64,000 bases of DNA from Abditibacteriaceae bacterium. GTDB taxonomy: Bacteria > Armatimonadota > Abditibacteriia > Abditibacteriales > Abditibacteriaceae. Made by a program: the position numbers and the translations under genes. Positions 1-8,955 of this stretch are shown in pieces (the first letter of the stretch is position 1; each line of letters opens with the position of its first letter). The stretch is from the NCBI GenBank assembly GCA_019239895.1, contig JAFAZH010000004.1, positions 62,001 to 126,000 of the forward strand, in the 5' to 3' direction. Below the pieces are notes generated by a model. The model searched no databases, had not been told where the DNA came from, and saw nothing but the letters and a program-made list of their open reading frames with translations.

Positions 1-2
1 CT

Positions 3-1994
3 CCTGGTGCCATTCAGAACGTGACGCTGCGCCTGCATGAGAACCCGGATACTACCAACAACGTCACCCATCCCTACCTGCAAGACCATGTGGATGTCCT
101 AGTGGATTTGAGTAGCTCCAGCTATTACAGTTGGGAGCAGTGGGTACCGGGGACCGACACCGCCCCTGGCCACTGGCAGAGCGGAGCCAATCCCAAAGCT
201 GAGAACACCAGCAGCGCAGCCATTATCTACCGCTACAAGTTCATCTGGCAGACGCCCACTGAGTGGCCCGCCCCCAACTTAGAGCCGACGCCCACACTAG
301 GGGCTAATCCACCGCCCACACCCACCCCGGCACCGGGCGACCCCGCACCGGGCAACACCAAGCTGTGGGGACACAATGGCTCTCATACCTTCTCGATGGT
401 TGCGGTTAATGGTGACTACACCAAGAAGCAGATGCGCTTCCAGAGCTTACAGAATGATGGCACCTGGAGTGCCCCTGCCGAAAGTGGCCCAGATGCTAAA
501 GATGCTGATGTCGAGAATCTAGTGGTTAAAAATGTAGTGGGCAATGCTGGCAACGCCGATTACATCAAATTCAATCCTGACAGCACGGATGCAACAATAG
601 CGCAGCCGACCATTAACTTCAACATTGAAGATAAGGGCGATCCCCACTACTACCACTGGTTTGTTTATATTCGCCAGACTAAAACTGACAACTGGACAGC
701 TCAAGGCTATGCCGTAGTGGATGGCATCGCTGCCAGTCCCGGAGCCGTATCTGCACAATGGGATGGTGTCAATGAAGACGGCACCGATGCCCTGGCAGGC
801 ACTTACACGTTTGATATTTTGGTACAGGAAATTGATAGTCTCAGTTCCCCCACCCCATCTGTGTTGGATAGTTATTGGCTGAAGTACAACCAGGCCCAAC
901 AACGCTATGATTTAAAGATTCCGGTTAAGATGCCAAACGTCTATCAGGGAGAAGAGCAGCGGGATGGACATTATCTCGACTACCTTCAGGACGAAACAAG
1001 CGCAGACTTGAAGGCGCGTGTGGGTTACTACCTGGAAGATGAGGACATGATGGATGCCAAAGCAGTGCAAATTGATTTGTTAGACCCAAACTTTAATGTA
1101 AAAGCTTCTGTCAGTAGAACTGGCAATGACACCAAGCAGGGAACGCCCTACATTGACATAGATTTATATACTTTCAACGATGATGAGTGGGAAGGCGAGT
1201 CAAGAGCTATCTTTATGGCTAAAGATGGTCATGGCAACAAATATCGGGCTCATCTTGATAAGCGTATGTTAGCTGTAAATAAAGCCCCGATACATAAGAA
1301 ATTTCATATTGAGGATGACTGGATGTGGGATCATCAAAATGCTATCAATATGTATCCTATCCAAGTAGCACGAGAATACACGTTGCGAAAGGCGTTCTAT
1401 GAAGCAGGCTGGTTAGCACTGAGTGCCAGTTATGGATACGAAGTCTCTAATGCCGATTGCACAGAGATAACTCTTCAAGATTATCTAAAGGATGATGAGC
1501 TTACTGCGACATCAAATGCGTCATTTAATAATCGTAAGCCTGGAAATATTACTTACTGCCAACAGAATCGGTTTGTGCATGTGATTTACGCATCACATCA
1601 TGCTCCTCTTATGGCAGATGTAGCGGGACTAACGAGCATATATGACAATACTTTGCCTGTGCGTTATTCTTACATCTTCTCGAATGACATTGGGCCGACC
1701 GCTACTACTGATATCTTAAGAACGACAATTCACGAACTGGGACACCAATTTGGAATCATTGGAGATTATGCAACTCAACATGAGCATACGATACCTGCTC
1801 ATGGCCCAGAGCAGGACGCCATAAACAGCAATAGTCCTTCTAAGCTGTGGGAATGGAGAGTGGCAACAGTCAAACACCCCACTAACATTAGCCAATTTAA
1901 AACCTGCGTCATGGAACAGTCTTTGTCAGACATGCAAGGTGAGCGTTTTTGCCCTTACCATAGAAACCAAATTAGGAACTATACAGGTTGGTGA
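3..1994 (+). CDS. Zinc-metallopeptidase-like extracellular protein, 5' end outside window
   Basis: The reading frame is open to the left edge, so the N-terminus lies outside the window. The first possible start inside is GTG at 21, but in-frame codons before it encode PGAIQN and align with the repeat copy near 3960, so it is probably internal. Residue numbers count from 21. The protein has a Pro/Thr-rich linker (about 90-112), a FlgD-type Ig-like stretch (SAQWDGVNEDGTDALAGTY, about 243-262) and a C-terminal HELGHQFGIIGD motif with HELGH at 571-575. HExxH plus the downstream Gly resembles metzincins, but the expected third ligand position is Gly followed by Asp, so the zinc site is not canonical. 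No family is assigned. From roughly 480 onward the sequence is clearly AT-richer than most of the window. It is followed after 3 nt by the next gene, which suggests an operon. An exported protease is an inference. Confidence 0.7.
   Translation, partial: PGAIQNVTLRLHENPDTTNNVTHPYLQDHVDVLVDLSSSSYYSWEQWVPGTDTAPGHWQSGANPKAENTSSAAIIYRYKFIWQTPTEWPAPNLEPTPTLGANPPPTPTPAPGDPAPGNTKLWGHNGSHTFSMVAVNGDYTKKQMRFQSLQNDGTWSAPAESGPDAKDADVENLVVKNVVGNAGNADYIKFNPDSTDATIAQPTINFNIEDKGDPHYYHWFVYIRQTKTDNWTAQGYAVVDGIAASPGAVSAQWDGVNEDGTDALAGTYTFDILVQEIDSLSSPTPSVLDSYWLKYNQAQQRYDLKIPVKMPNVYQGEEQRDGHYLDYLQDETSADLKARVGYYLEDEDMMDAKAVQIDLLDPNFNVKASVSRTGNDTKQGTPYIDIDLYTFNDDEWEGESRAIFMAKDGHGNKYRAHLDKRMLAVNKAPIHKKFHIEDDWMWDHQNAINMYPIQVAREYTLRKAFYEAGWLALSASYGYEVSNADCTEITLQDYLKDDELTATSNASFNNRKPGNITYCQQNRFVHVIYASHHAPLMADVAGLTSIYDNTLPVRYSYIFSNDIGPTATTDILRTTIHELGHQFGIIGDYATQHEHTIPAHGPEQDAINSNSPSKLWEWRVATVKHPTNISQFKTCVMEQSLSDMQGERFCPYHRNQIRNYTGW
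7..89 (+). repeat. 83-bp direct repeat, copy 1 (within first gene)
   Basis: This segment recurs at 3957-4039 at a constant offset of 3950 nt, with 75 of 83 positions identical and no indels. Here it encodes part of the metallopeptidase-like protein. Most differences between the copies fall at synonymous positions. Confidence 0.85.
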
Positions 1995-1997
1995 ATA

Positions 1998-3908
1998 ATG
2001 TTAATTAAAAAACAGTATGTGCAATATTGTCTGCTATGTCTTATGTTGCTGTTAGCCACTCATCTCGTCCTGAGCAACATCGTTGGAGATGATGCAAGGG
2101 AAGGAGAGAATGTTCAACAACATTTACAAGCCTTATTAAAGGATTCTCAATTCCTCGACATTGCCTGGAATAAGACATTCTCTTGGCAGGCGGAGCATGG
2201 ATATGTCCATCTTCCTCCTGAAAATGTGAATCATCCAGAAGGCGTATTTGGTGTTACAGGTTTATTGGCAACGACTTTTGCCGTAGCGCCTCTCGAAGCA
2301 AGTTGTGGTGCCGGACAGATAGAGTTACGTGTTTTAACGGGGGAACACTTCTATCCGAGCGAAAACACCTGTAAACAAATCGCGCTTCAATTTCTGAAAA
2401 GGCATTTTTCGTGGTTTTTTGAAACCAACGTAGTACCTGATCCTCAGATCACAGGGCCGACTAATACGGGAGTGTTATCTTTTAGATGGGAACATACCGA
2501 TAAGGAAGGGTTTCCCACTGATTATGTGGATGCAGATGTCCGGTCTATTGATGGTAAAGTTATTAGTTTTGGCGCGTTAAAAGTGAAGTTTCATCCACTG
2601 CACAAAATCACACCGTCCCAAGCTAAACAAACGGCATTGCAAATAGCAAATAAAGACATCCAGATTAGAAATGCTAAAGTTCTGAGTTTCTTTTTGGATA
2701 CCACTGCTGATCGTCCTTGTGAGTATCATGTTGAATTACAGGCACAGGAACGGGAAACTGGACAATTACTCACGGGTCACATCAGCGTAGATGGCATGAC
2801 TGGCAAACCGTACATGCAAAAGCCACTTTGGAAATATGCAGATACTAATCACCGCAATTCACTGAATGCGGTAGAAGACTTTCAGCCTGCTTGGACAAAC
2901 CAAGGTTTAGTGTTTAGTTCCAAACGTGATTTAGCTAATATACCAACATGGGCTTCTTATCCCACTCAACTTATGCTGCTTAATGCATCAGGTAAAATTA
3001 CCCACTTAACTTCCGACCTAACGGTGGGTTCCGGTCTGCCCAGCGGATTAGACAATAGTTCATGGCTCACCCTGCAACGGCAGGGCTGGACTTATACATT
3101 CGATCTCCAAACGGGCAATTACAAAATCCTTGCCTCGCCTGAACGCAATGGCGTAAATCCCGCCGTGAATAGTTCTGGCTCTTGGGGAATCGTCTGTGGC
3201 AATGGCAGAGAGCCTTCAAGTACCATAGATTTATTTGCAGATGATCTCAGCCGCCCTACAACCATGCTCCATCACCGAGCGCGTTTAGTAGCACCTGGCG
3301 ATCAACAGCATCCTATTTTCTCACCAGATGGTCACTGGCTCTATTTCATAACCACAAGCGAATCCAAAGACAAAAAGAGTTTAGAAGGAAAACAGTCTTT
3401 ACAAAGAATTCCGGCAGAAATGGTAGAAGTCAAAAAACTAACGCAGCTTAGTATGAATCAAGTTGAAGATGTCGTAGCTAATCTACTTAACCCGATAGAA
3501 CGCCTAAGCATATTTCCAGATGGGAAAAAGTTGTTAGCACAAACTCCTAAAGGAATGTCCATTATTACGGTTCAAGATAAACAATCGAAATCTCTTGCAC
3601 TGGGTTCACTAACTGACAATGAATTAGGCGCAGTGAAGATTGAGCAAGTCAAAGATGGTTGGGCAGGCCCCAGCGATAATGAGGTAACATTTTCCGGCAA
3701 GACGGTGGATAAGAGCGGCAAAATCCGCTGGCGCATTTACAGTTGCCACTTAGATGGTTCTCATGTAAAGGCTTTAACTCCCAAAGACAATAATCCTATT
3801 GAACCTTACAAATTTTCTGACGGGAAGACAGCAATTGACTTAGCCAAAGAGTGGGCACTGAGCGAAATTGCCTTTGCCGACGCACAAAAGCGGCAAGAGA
3901 GTAACTAA
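1998..3908 (+). CDS. Membrane-anchored protein with PepSY-like and TolB/PD40-like propeller regions
   Basis: ATG at 1998 lies 3 nt after the stop of the preceding gene, so the two are probably co-transcribed. Residues 9-27 form one hydrophobic segment, an uncleaved anchor or signal peptide. Residues about 100-270 resemble PepSY/YcdB-type repeats (for example VDADVRSIDGKVISFG and ISVDGMTGKPYMQ). The C-terminal half has WD40-like/TolB-type blades (for example HPIFSPDGHWLYFITT). Such proteins often act outside the membrane next to peptidases, with PepSY regions thought to inhibit proteases. A regulator or partner of the upstream HExxH protein is therefore a reasonable guess, not shown. The gene is distinctly AT-richer than galT downstream, consistent with acquisition. 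Confidence 0.6.
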   Translation: MLIKKQYVQYCLLCLMLLLATHLVLSNIVGDDAREGENVQQHLQALLKDSQFLDIAWNKTFSWQAEHGYVHLPPENVNHPEGVFGVTGLLATTFAVAPLEASCGAGQIELRVLTGEHFYPSENTCKQIALQFLKRHFSWFFETNVVPDPQITGPTNTGVLSFRWEHTDKEGFPTDYVDADVRSIDGKVISFGALKVKFHPLHKITPSQAKQTALQIANKDIQIRNAKVLSFFLDTTADRPCEYHVELQAQERETGQLLTGHISVDGMTGKPYMQKPLWKYADTNHRNSLNAVEDFQPAWTNQGLVFSSKRDLANIPTWASYPTQLMLLNASGKITHLTSDLTVGSGLPSGLDNSSWLTLQRQGWTYTFDLQTGNYKILASPERNGVNPAVNSSGSWGIVCGNGREPSSTIDLFADDLSRPTTMLHHRARLVAPGDQQHPIFSPDGHWLYFITTSESKDKKSLEGKQSLQRIPAEMVEVKKLTQLSMNQVEDVVANLLNPIERLSIFPDGKKLLAQTPKGMSIITVQDKQSKSLALGSLTDNELGAVKIEQVKDGWAGPSDNEVTFSGKTVDKSGKIRWRIYSCHLDGSHVKALTPKDNNPIEPYKFSDGKTAIDLAKEWALSEIAFADAQKRQESN

Positions 3909-3956
3909 TCCTGACCCTTACATCGTTAAACCGTCTAGGATGATAGCGGCAGTAAT

Positions 3957-4057
3957 GTGCCATTCAGAATGTGACGTTGCGCCTGCATGAGAACCCCGAC
4001 ACTACCAATAGCGTCACCCATCCCTACCAACAAGACCATCCCGTAATCTTGCCTTGA
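3957..4057 (+). pseudogene. Remnant of the first gene (83-bp direct repeat copy 2)
   Basis: Positions 3957-4039 are 90% identical to 7-89. Read in the same frame they give AIQNVTLRLHENPDTTNS and continue to a TGA at 4055-4057, with a TAA just upstream at 3953. Five of the seven changed codons are synonymous, so the copy diverged as coding DNA before being cut down. It marks the right border of the AT-rich two-gene islet. Confidence 0.75.
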
Positions 4058-4091
4058 CTTTTCATTTTGCCTCTAACATGCTTCCTTTTAC

Positions 4092-4114
4092 CCGCTTAAA
4101 AAATTTGCTACACT
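4092..4114 (+). promoter_or_regulatory. Candidate galT promoter
   Basis: TTTACC (about 4087-4092) and TACACT (4109-4114) are separated by 16 nt. Transcription would begin about 7 nt downstream, at 4121-4122, which coincides with the GTG start of galT. That would make the galT mRNA leaderless. No Shine-Dalgarno sequence precedes the GTG. This is a sequence match only. Confidence 0.4.
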
Positions 4115-4121
4115 GCGCGGC

Positions 4122-5288
4122 GTGAGTCTCCCGAAATTTCAAATGTTCAAGACCCGTGTGGCGATGGACGACGGGCGCACCCTGACCTACTACGACTTCA
4201 CCACGGCGGGGACGCCACCCCCTTACCTCGCAGCGCATCAGCAGGCGGCACAACAGCATCCACCGGGCGGGCCGCGCCTTTTGCCCAACCCGCCCATCAT
4301 GCGCTGGAACCCCACGCTCGCGGAGTGGACGGTCTATGCCGCTAATCGCATGAATCGCCCGCAGTTACCCTCCAAAGATGCGTGTCCCCTGGAACCGGGC
4401 ATTCTGGAACTGCCGCTCAATTACCAGGTGGCCATTTTTGAAAACCGCGCGCCTTCAATGGCCTTTGTGCCAGACGATGTGACCCTACCTGCGCCGCGCA
4501 ACATCTTCGAGATGACTGCCCTGGCCCGGGGTCGCTGCGATATTGTGGTCTATTCAGAAAAGCACGACTCGAAGTTGGCCTGGATGCCAGTGAATGACAT
4601 TTATACCCTCGTCGAAGCCTGGCGCGACCGCTATGCGGAGTTGATCGCCCTGCCCGAAATCCGCTACGTGGCCATCTTTGAAAATAAAGGTCGTGACGCC
4701 GGCATGACCCTCGACCACCCGCACGGCCAGATTTATTCCTTCCCCTTTTTGCCCCCCTACCTGCAACGCCAATGGGATCAGACGATGGATTTGGCAGGGC
4801 AAAAAGGACTCTGGGAAGGTGTTATTGAAAAAGAAGAGCACGACCAGGTGCGTATCATCGCCCAGACCGATGGCTTTTTGGCGGCGATGCCATTTTATGC
4901 GCGTTATCCTTATGAAGTGCATATCTGGGCGCGACGGCGCGGGGTTTGCTCGCTCCTGGAAATGACTGCCGATGAACGTCGCCAGTTAGCCGGGATGCTG
5001 AAGAATATCACTTCACGTTACGAGAACCTGTGGCCGGGGTCGCCCTTCGGCTTTCCCACGCTGATGCTCATGAACCAACTCAGCAAGATGAACGGGGTCG
5101 AGAACTTCCGCTTCCACATCGAGTTCTATCCTTTGCAGCGTAGCCCGGACAAGCTTAAATATCGCGCCTCGGTGGAAAGCGGCACGGGCACCTTTTTGAA
5201 CGATGCCCTGCCCGAAGCGCAGGCGGCTCAGCTACAGGCCATAGCGCCTCAAGAAGTTGAGTTGCCCGATGTTATCGCTGAAGACTGA
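4122..5288 (+). CDS. galT: Galactose-1-phosphate uridylyltransferase
   Basis: Leloir-pathway enzyme that exchanges UMP between UDP-glucose and galactose-1-phosphate, in the cytoplasm. The HIT-superfamily catalytic motif is clear: HPHGQ at residues 199-203, with the second His as the UMP-accepting nucleophile. It is preceded by ENKGRDAGMTLD and an N-terminal NPPIMRWNPTLAEWT segment typical of GalT. Length (388 aa) is somewhat above the usual 330-350. The GTG start gives an N-terminus of SLPKFQ; ATG at 4143 is an alternative that would drop 7 residues, and neither has a good ribosome-binding site. A histidine kinase gene separates it from galK on the same strand. Confidence 0.93.
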   Translation: MSLPKFQMFKTRVAMDDGRTLTYYDFTTAGTPPPYLAAHQQAAQQHPPGGPRLLPNPPIMRWNPTLAEWTVYAANRMNRPQLPSKDACPLEPGILELPLNYQVAIFENRAPSMAFVPDDVTLPAPRNIFEMTALARGRCDIVVYSEKHDSKLAWMPVNDIYTLVEAWRDRYAELIALPEIRYVAIFENKGRDAGMTLDHPHGQIYSFPFLPPYLQRQWDQTMDLAGQKGLWEGVIEKEEHDQVRIIAQTDGFLAAMPFYARYPYEVHIWARRRGVCSLLEMTADERRQLAGMLKNITSRYENLWPGSPFGFPTLMLMNQLSKMNGVENFRFHIEFYPLQRSPDKLKYRASVESGTGTFLNDALPEAQAAQLQAIAPQEVELPDVIAED

Positions 5289-5376
5289 CTTAGCTAACCA
5301 AGCGTTGAGATAATACGGCTTCAACCAGTTATACTTTCAGCATCGTGCGCAAAGTTCGGCACGGAGTGATTGGCTC

Positions 5377-6894
5377 ATGGATGAAAGTCGCGGGAACACG
5401 CAAACGCTGAACGCCACACTAGAGTCTGACCACTGCGTGCCACCCGGCACGGCACCTCCACTAAAAGATGCAAGCCAATCCTGCCATGAACCAATTCTGT
5501 CAACTCAGGATAGCGATGCCCTTAACACAGAATCTATTCTCCAGGAATCCATGCTGCCAGATGATGTGCGTTTAGCCGCTCTAGAACGGCGCGTTGGGGA
5601 GTTGCAAGCCGCGCTCGAGCACCGCGAACGTCAAATTGAAGCAATGCGGCGCATTAGCGACTCGCTTTTTGTCCATTCCTCCATCGAAGCCCTGGTGCGC
5701 GAAACTTTAACCTTAGCGATTGATGTGATGGAGGCCGAAGCCGGGTCGTTGTTGCTGCATGACCCAGTCCATGATACTCTTGTCTTCCGCTACGTGGTGG
5801 GGGCGGCGGCAGCCACGCTCAATGGCTATGCCATGCCTGCTTCACAGGGCATTGCGGGGCGCGTCTTTAAAAGCGGGGTGCCCGACCTTACGGAAAAGGC
5901 CAGCGACCGGCAGGAGTTCAACCGGACAGTGGATGAAACAACGGGCTATCATACTGATTCCATGATGACGGTTCCCGTCAAACGCTCCGAGGGCGCACCC
6001 ATTGGCGTGATGCAAGTGCTGAATGCTACGCATTCCTTTGACCGGGGCGACCTCGAAGTGCTGGAAGTACTCTGTGGCCAGGCGGCGGCGGCGATAGAAA
6101 ATGCTTACCTCGCCCAGCAAGCGCGCAAAGCGGAACTCGTCAATGTGATTGGCGATATTTCCCATGACATCAAGAATATGCTGACGCCCATTCAGACCGG
6201 GGTGTGGACATTAGGCCCACTACTGGATGAGATGTTCGAGGCGCTGGATGCAATCTACCAGGAATGTCCTCAAACTGAGCCGTGGCGTGCTAGAGTCGCC
6301 ACCGCCGCCGACCTGGTGCGCCACGACTACGAGTGGATATTAACATCGGCTCTGGATGCCGCCGATAAAGTGCAGGCGCGCACCAAAGAAATCGCCGATG
6401 CCATCAAGGGCGAATCGGCACCGCCCGTATGGGAATTGGCTGACCTGAACGAGACCGTGCAGGAAATCGCGCGTGCCTTGCGCCTGGTCGCCGAAAGTTC
6501 TGGCATCCGTTTACATCTTGAGCTGGACCCGCAACTGCCGCGTGCCGAGTTCGATCGTAAGCAGTTGTATAACGCGCTATACAACCTGGTCAATAACGCT
6601 ATCCCGGAAACTCCTGAAGGCGGCTCTGTCATCCTGCGCACTAAGGCACCAAAATCTGAGAACGATATGGTGGTGGTTGAGGTGCAAGATACGGGCAAGG
6701 GCATCCCGGAGCATGTGCGCTCCCGCTTATTCACCGATCAAGCGATTTCGACTAAACCGGGCGGCACAGGTTTAGGCACGCGCATTGTCGCCGGTGTCGT
6801 GCAACGGCATCACGGCACCATCACCGTTTCCAGCGAGGCCGATAAAGGCTCCACCTTTACCATCCGCCTGCCCTTGCGCCACCCTGAGATATAA
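5377..6894 (+). CDS. GAF-domain sensor histidine kinase
   Basis: Cytoplasmic two-component kinase with no membrane segment. A coiled-coil linker (about 64-95) leads into a GAF domain (about 100-245, with the loop GYAMPASQGIAGRVF). The phospho-acceptor region has H263 in ISHDIKNMLTP, an HDxK-type H-box rather than the common HELRTP. The C-terminal ATPase has the N-box (NALYNLVNNAI), G1 (DTGKGI) and G2 (GGTGLGTRIV). GGAG sits about 9 nt before the ATG. No response regulator is adjacent. Its place between galT and galK suggests co-expression with galactose genes, but nothing in the sequence shows that galactose is the signal. Confidence 0.85.
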   Translation: MDESRGNTQTLNATLESDHCVPPGTAPPLKDASQSCHEPILSTQDSDALNTESILQESMLPDDVRLAALERRVGELQAALEHRERQIEAMRRISDSLFVHSSIEALVRETLTLAIDVMEAEAGSLLLHDPVHDTLVFRYVVGAAAATLNGYAMPASQGIAGRVFKSGVPDLTEKASDRQEFNRTVDETTGYHTDSMMTVPVKRSEGAPIGVMQVLNATHSFDRGDLEVLEVLCGQAAAAIENAYLAQQARKAELVNVIGDISHDIKNMLTPIQTGVWTLGPLLDEMFEALDAIYQECPQTEPWRARVATAADLVRHDYEWILTSALDAADKVQARTKEIADAIKGESAPPVWELADLNETVQEIARALRLVAESSGIRLHLELDPQLPRAEFDRKQLYNALYNLVNNAIPETPEGGSVILRTKAPKSENDMVVVEVQDTGKGIPEHVRSRLFTDQAISTKPGGTGLGTRIVAGVVQRHHGTITVSSEADKGSTFTIRLPLRHPEI

Positions 6895-6937
6895 ACTGTA
6901 GCAGCAAATACCCTTTAGCATTATTGGCTTAAACATT

Positions 6938-8098
6938 ATGAACGACATCAACCAACTTTTTACCCAACATTTTGGCACCAGTTCCAATGGAGATAGTTCA
7001 GCCTTTACGGTGCGCGCTCCCGGTCGTGTCAACCTGATTGGCGAGCACGTAGATTATAATGACGGTTTCGTGCTTCCGATGGCCCTGCCACTCGAAACAC
7101 GCTTTCGTATCCGGCCCCGTCAGGATCGCACGGTTGATCTTTATTCCACCAATTTCAAAGAGCGCCGCCAGTTCTCGCTTGATCACATTGAAAAGCAGGA
7201 GACCTGGATTGATTATGTGCAGGGCGTGGCGCGCGAGTTAGCGGGCGGTAGCGTCGCCCTGCATGGCTTTGAAGGCGTCATTACCAGCGATGTCCCCGTA
7301 GCCTCAGGGCTTAGCTCCTCGGCGGCCATTGAAGTCGCCTCAGCCCTCGCTTTTACTCATCTGGAAAAGCAACCCATGTCGCCAGTGGATGTAGCTCTCC
7401 TCTGCCAGAAAGCCGAAAATACTTTTGTAGGCGTGAACTCTGGCATCATGGATCAGATGGCTGTCGCCGCCTGCCACGCTAACCACGCCCTGTTGATTGA
7501 TTGCCGCAGCCTGGAACTCGAACAAGTGCCATTCCAGCTAACCAATCATGCCATTGTGGTAACCGATAGCGGCGCACCGCGTGAACTGGCGGCTTCGGCT
7601 TATAACGAGCGTCGTGCCCAGTGTGAAGAAGGGCTTGCCCTACTGCAAAAACATCTACCGCAGGTGGCCTCACTACGCGATGTGACCCTGATTGATCTCG
7701 CTCGTTATGGCGATTCCTTGCCGCCGCTTGTGCTCAATCGTGTGAAACACGTTGTCGAAGAAATCGCCCGCACCTTGCGTGCCGTGGAAAATCTCAAGCA
7801 GGGCAACCTCACCGTCTTTGGTCAGTGCATGAACGAGTCGCACGAGTCGTTAGCGAAACTCTATGAAGTCACCAGCCCCGAACTCGATTGGCTGGCTTCC
7901 TGGGCTAGCAAGCAACCAGGCGTCCTCGGTAGCCGTATGACGGGCGCTGGTTTCGGCGGCTGCACTGTTACCCTTATCGAAAAGCAGCACGTCGAAGATT
8001 TCACCCAACGCCTGCCCCAAGAATATCACACCGCCATGAACCGCACCGCTCGCTGCTGGGTCACCGAACCCACCGAAGGCGCACAGGTTTTAGATTGA
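6938..8098 (+). CDS. galK: Galactokinase
   Basis: GHMP-family kinase that phosphorylates galactose at C1 with ATP, the first Leloir step. Hallmarks are the N-terminal galactokinase signature APGRVNLIGEHVDYNDGFVLP, the ATP-binding PVASGLSSSAAIEVA loop, and the C-terminal GAGFGGCTVTL motif. The 386-aa length is normal. It starts 43 nt after the histidine kinase stop. No clear Shine-Dalgarno sequence precedes the ATG. The gene ends 5 nt before a long word-type inverted repeat (8104-8241). Confidence 0.95.
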   Translation: MNDINQLFTQHFGTSSNGDSSAFTVRAPGRVNLIGEHVDYNDGFVLPMALPLETRFRIRPRQDRTVDLYSTNFKERRQFSLDHIEKQETWIDYVQGVARELAGGSVALHGFEGVITSDVPVASGLSSSAAIEVASALAFTHLEKQPMSPVDVALLCQKAENTFVGVNSGIMDQMAVAACHANHALLIDCRSLELEQVPFQLTNHAIVVTDSGAPRELAASAYNERRAQCEEGLALLQKHLPQVASLRDVTLIDLARYGDSLPPLVLNRVKHVVEEIARTLRAVENLKQGNLTVFGQCMNESHESLAKLYEVTSPELDWLASWASKQPGVLGSRMTGAGFGGCTVTLIEKQHVEDFTQRLPQEYHTAMNRTARCWVTEPTEGAQVLD

Positions 8099-8103
8099 AG
8101 TTT

Positions 8104-8241
8104 TAGCCACGGAAGAACACTAAAAGAAAGAAGATAGAAGATCGCCAGTCAAACGAGAGGACACCTTACCTCTGGTTAGCCCTTTCGATCCTCCATCTTC
8201 TATACTCGATCCTCGTCTCTTTCAGTGTATTACTGTGGCTA
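8104..8241. repeat. Word-type inverted repeat A1 (downstream of galK)
   Basis: The outer arms (8104-8124 and 8221-8241) pair as TAGCCACGGAAGAACACTAA against the complement of an arm ending in CTGTGGCTA. Inner arms are made of GATAGAAGATCG / CGATCCTCCATCTTC words, and there is a central GAGAGG...CCTCTG stem. It begins 5 nt after the galK stop. The same outer and inner words recur in A2-A7. Confidence 0.8.
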
Positions 8242-8425
8242 ATCTTTCTAATACGAGGTTGGCAGTAGCAACCTCACCCCTGCAAAGCAACCTCAGCTTC
8301 AAACATACTGCTGCTTTTGGTTTGTCTTATCTGCGCCATGCTAATCTCCGCTGCTTTCCCCATTTTTACAGCCTGCTCTTGTTCATAAAACTGGTAGATT
8401 CTTACGGAGGACAATGCGAGAATAA

Positions 8426-8561
8426 ACCTCTTGCATGAGTATCGGGGGGTCATTTCGACCGGAGCGAAGCATGAGCGCAGTGGACAAACCTTAACCTGGC
8501 GGCTCTCTAAAGATGCCTCGACTACGCTCGGCATGACCCCTATCTCACTTATGCAAGAGGT
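8426..8561. repeat. Family-C inverted repeat
   Basis: The arms 8426-8453 and 8533-8561 are complementary over about 28 nt (ACCTCTTGCATGAGT... against its complement). The interior carries TTTCGACCGGAGCGAAGC and, on the other strand, GTCATGCCGAGCGTAGTCGA. I recall both as dispersed intergenic sequence in many unrelated bacteria. Probably a MITE-like or REP-like element. Confidence 0.7.
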
Positions 8562-8921
8562 CTAATATACAAATTTGGATGAATCCATATAATGTCATGG
8601 TATAATCTCGATGAAGCGTGGTGTCATCTGCATTGATAGCGTTATCAGGCCGACAAGATGCCACTAAGTTTCAACATAACTAGCCCATTCAATGCTCCCC
8701 TCTGTAACAAGGTGTCGGGCTGACCGCGAAATGACCCGTATTTTGAGCGATTTAAGAGCGAATTTGGGGACTGATACTGCTAAAGTTGCTGGCTGCGCCA
8801 AACCATAGATTCATGGGCAACGGAACTCGTGGAGTCGTAGATCTCCCTTTATAAGCAGAGAGCAGCCAACGGTTGCTACGAATAACGCAGCACCAGCAAC
8901 GAAAAGCTGATGTAGGCATTG

Positions 8922-8949
8922 CGGACCCAAATATGGGTCCGAAAGGTGG
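8922..8949 (+). promoter_or_regulatory. RBS-proximal hairpin of the 1532-aa gene
   Basis: A perfect 7-bp stem (CGGACCC, loop AAATAT, GGGTCCG; 8922-8941) ends 3 nt before AAGGTGG (8944-8949), which is 6 nt before the ATG at 8956. It could modulate ribosome access or be the last element of a longer leader RNA. Confidence 0.5.
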
Positions 8950-8955
8950 TTCCAA

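Larger units (their letters stand above)
8242..8955. other. 714-bp non-coding stretch upstream of the large secreted protein
   Basis: No convincing gene. It holds a small hairpin (8254-8274, GAGGTTG...CAACCTC), the family-C inverted repeat (8426-8561), TATAAT-like boxes at 8588-8593 and 8601-8606 without good -35 boxes, and a structured-looking leader from about 8770 that ends in a hairpin beside the ribosome-binding site. Short open frames here are made mostly of repeat sequence. Confidence 0.6.

Noticed and set aside
1731-1770. Canonical metzincin zinc site
   Set aside because: The third ligand position of HExxHxxGxxH/D is Gly here, with Asp one residue later, so I describe it only as metallopeptidase-like.
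8235-8534. Two overlapping small ORFs on opposite strands
   Set aside because: They cover hairpins and the family-C repeat and have no ribosome-binding site or motif.
8770-8920. Cyclic-di-GMP-I riboswitch
   Set aside because: Only a short AAACC-stem-GGG resemblance; the conserved flanks of the aptamer are missing.
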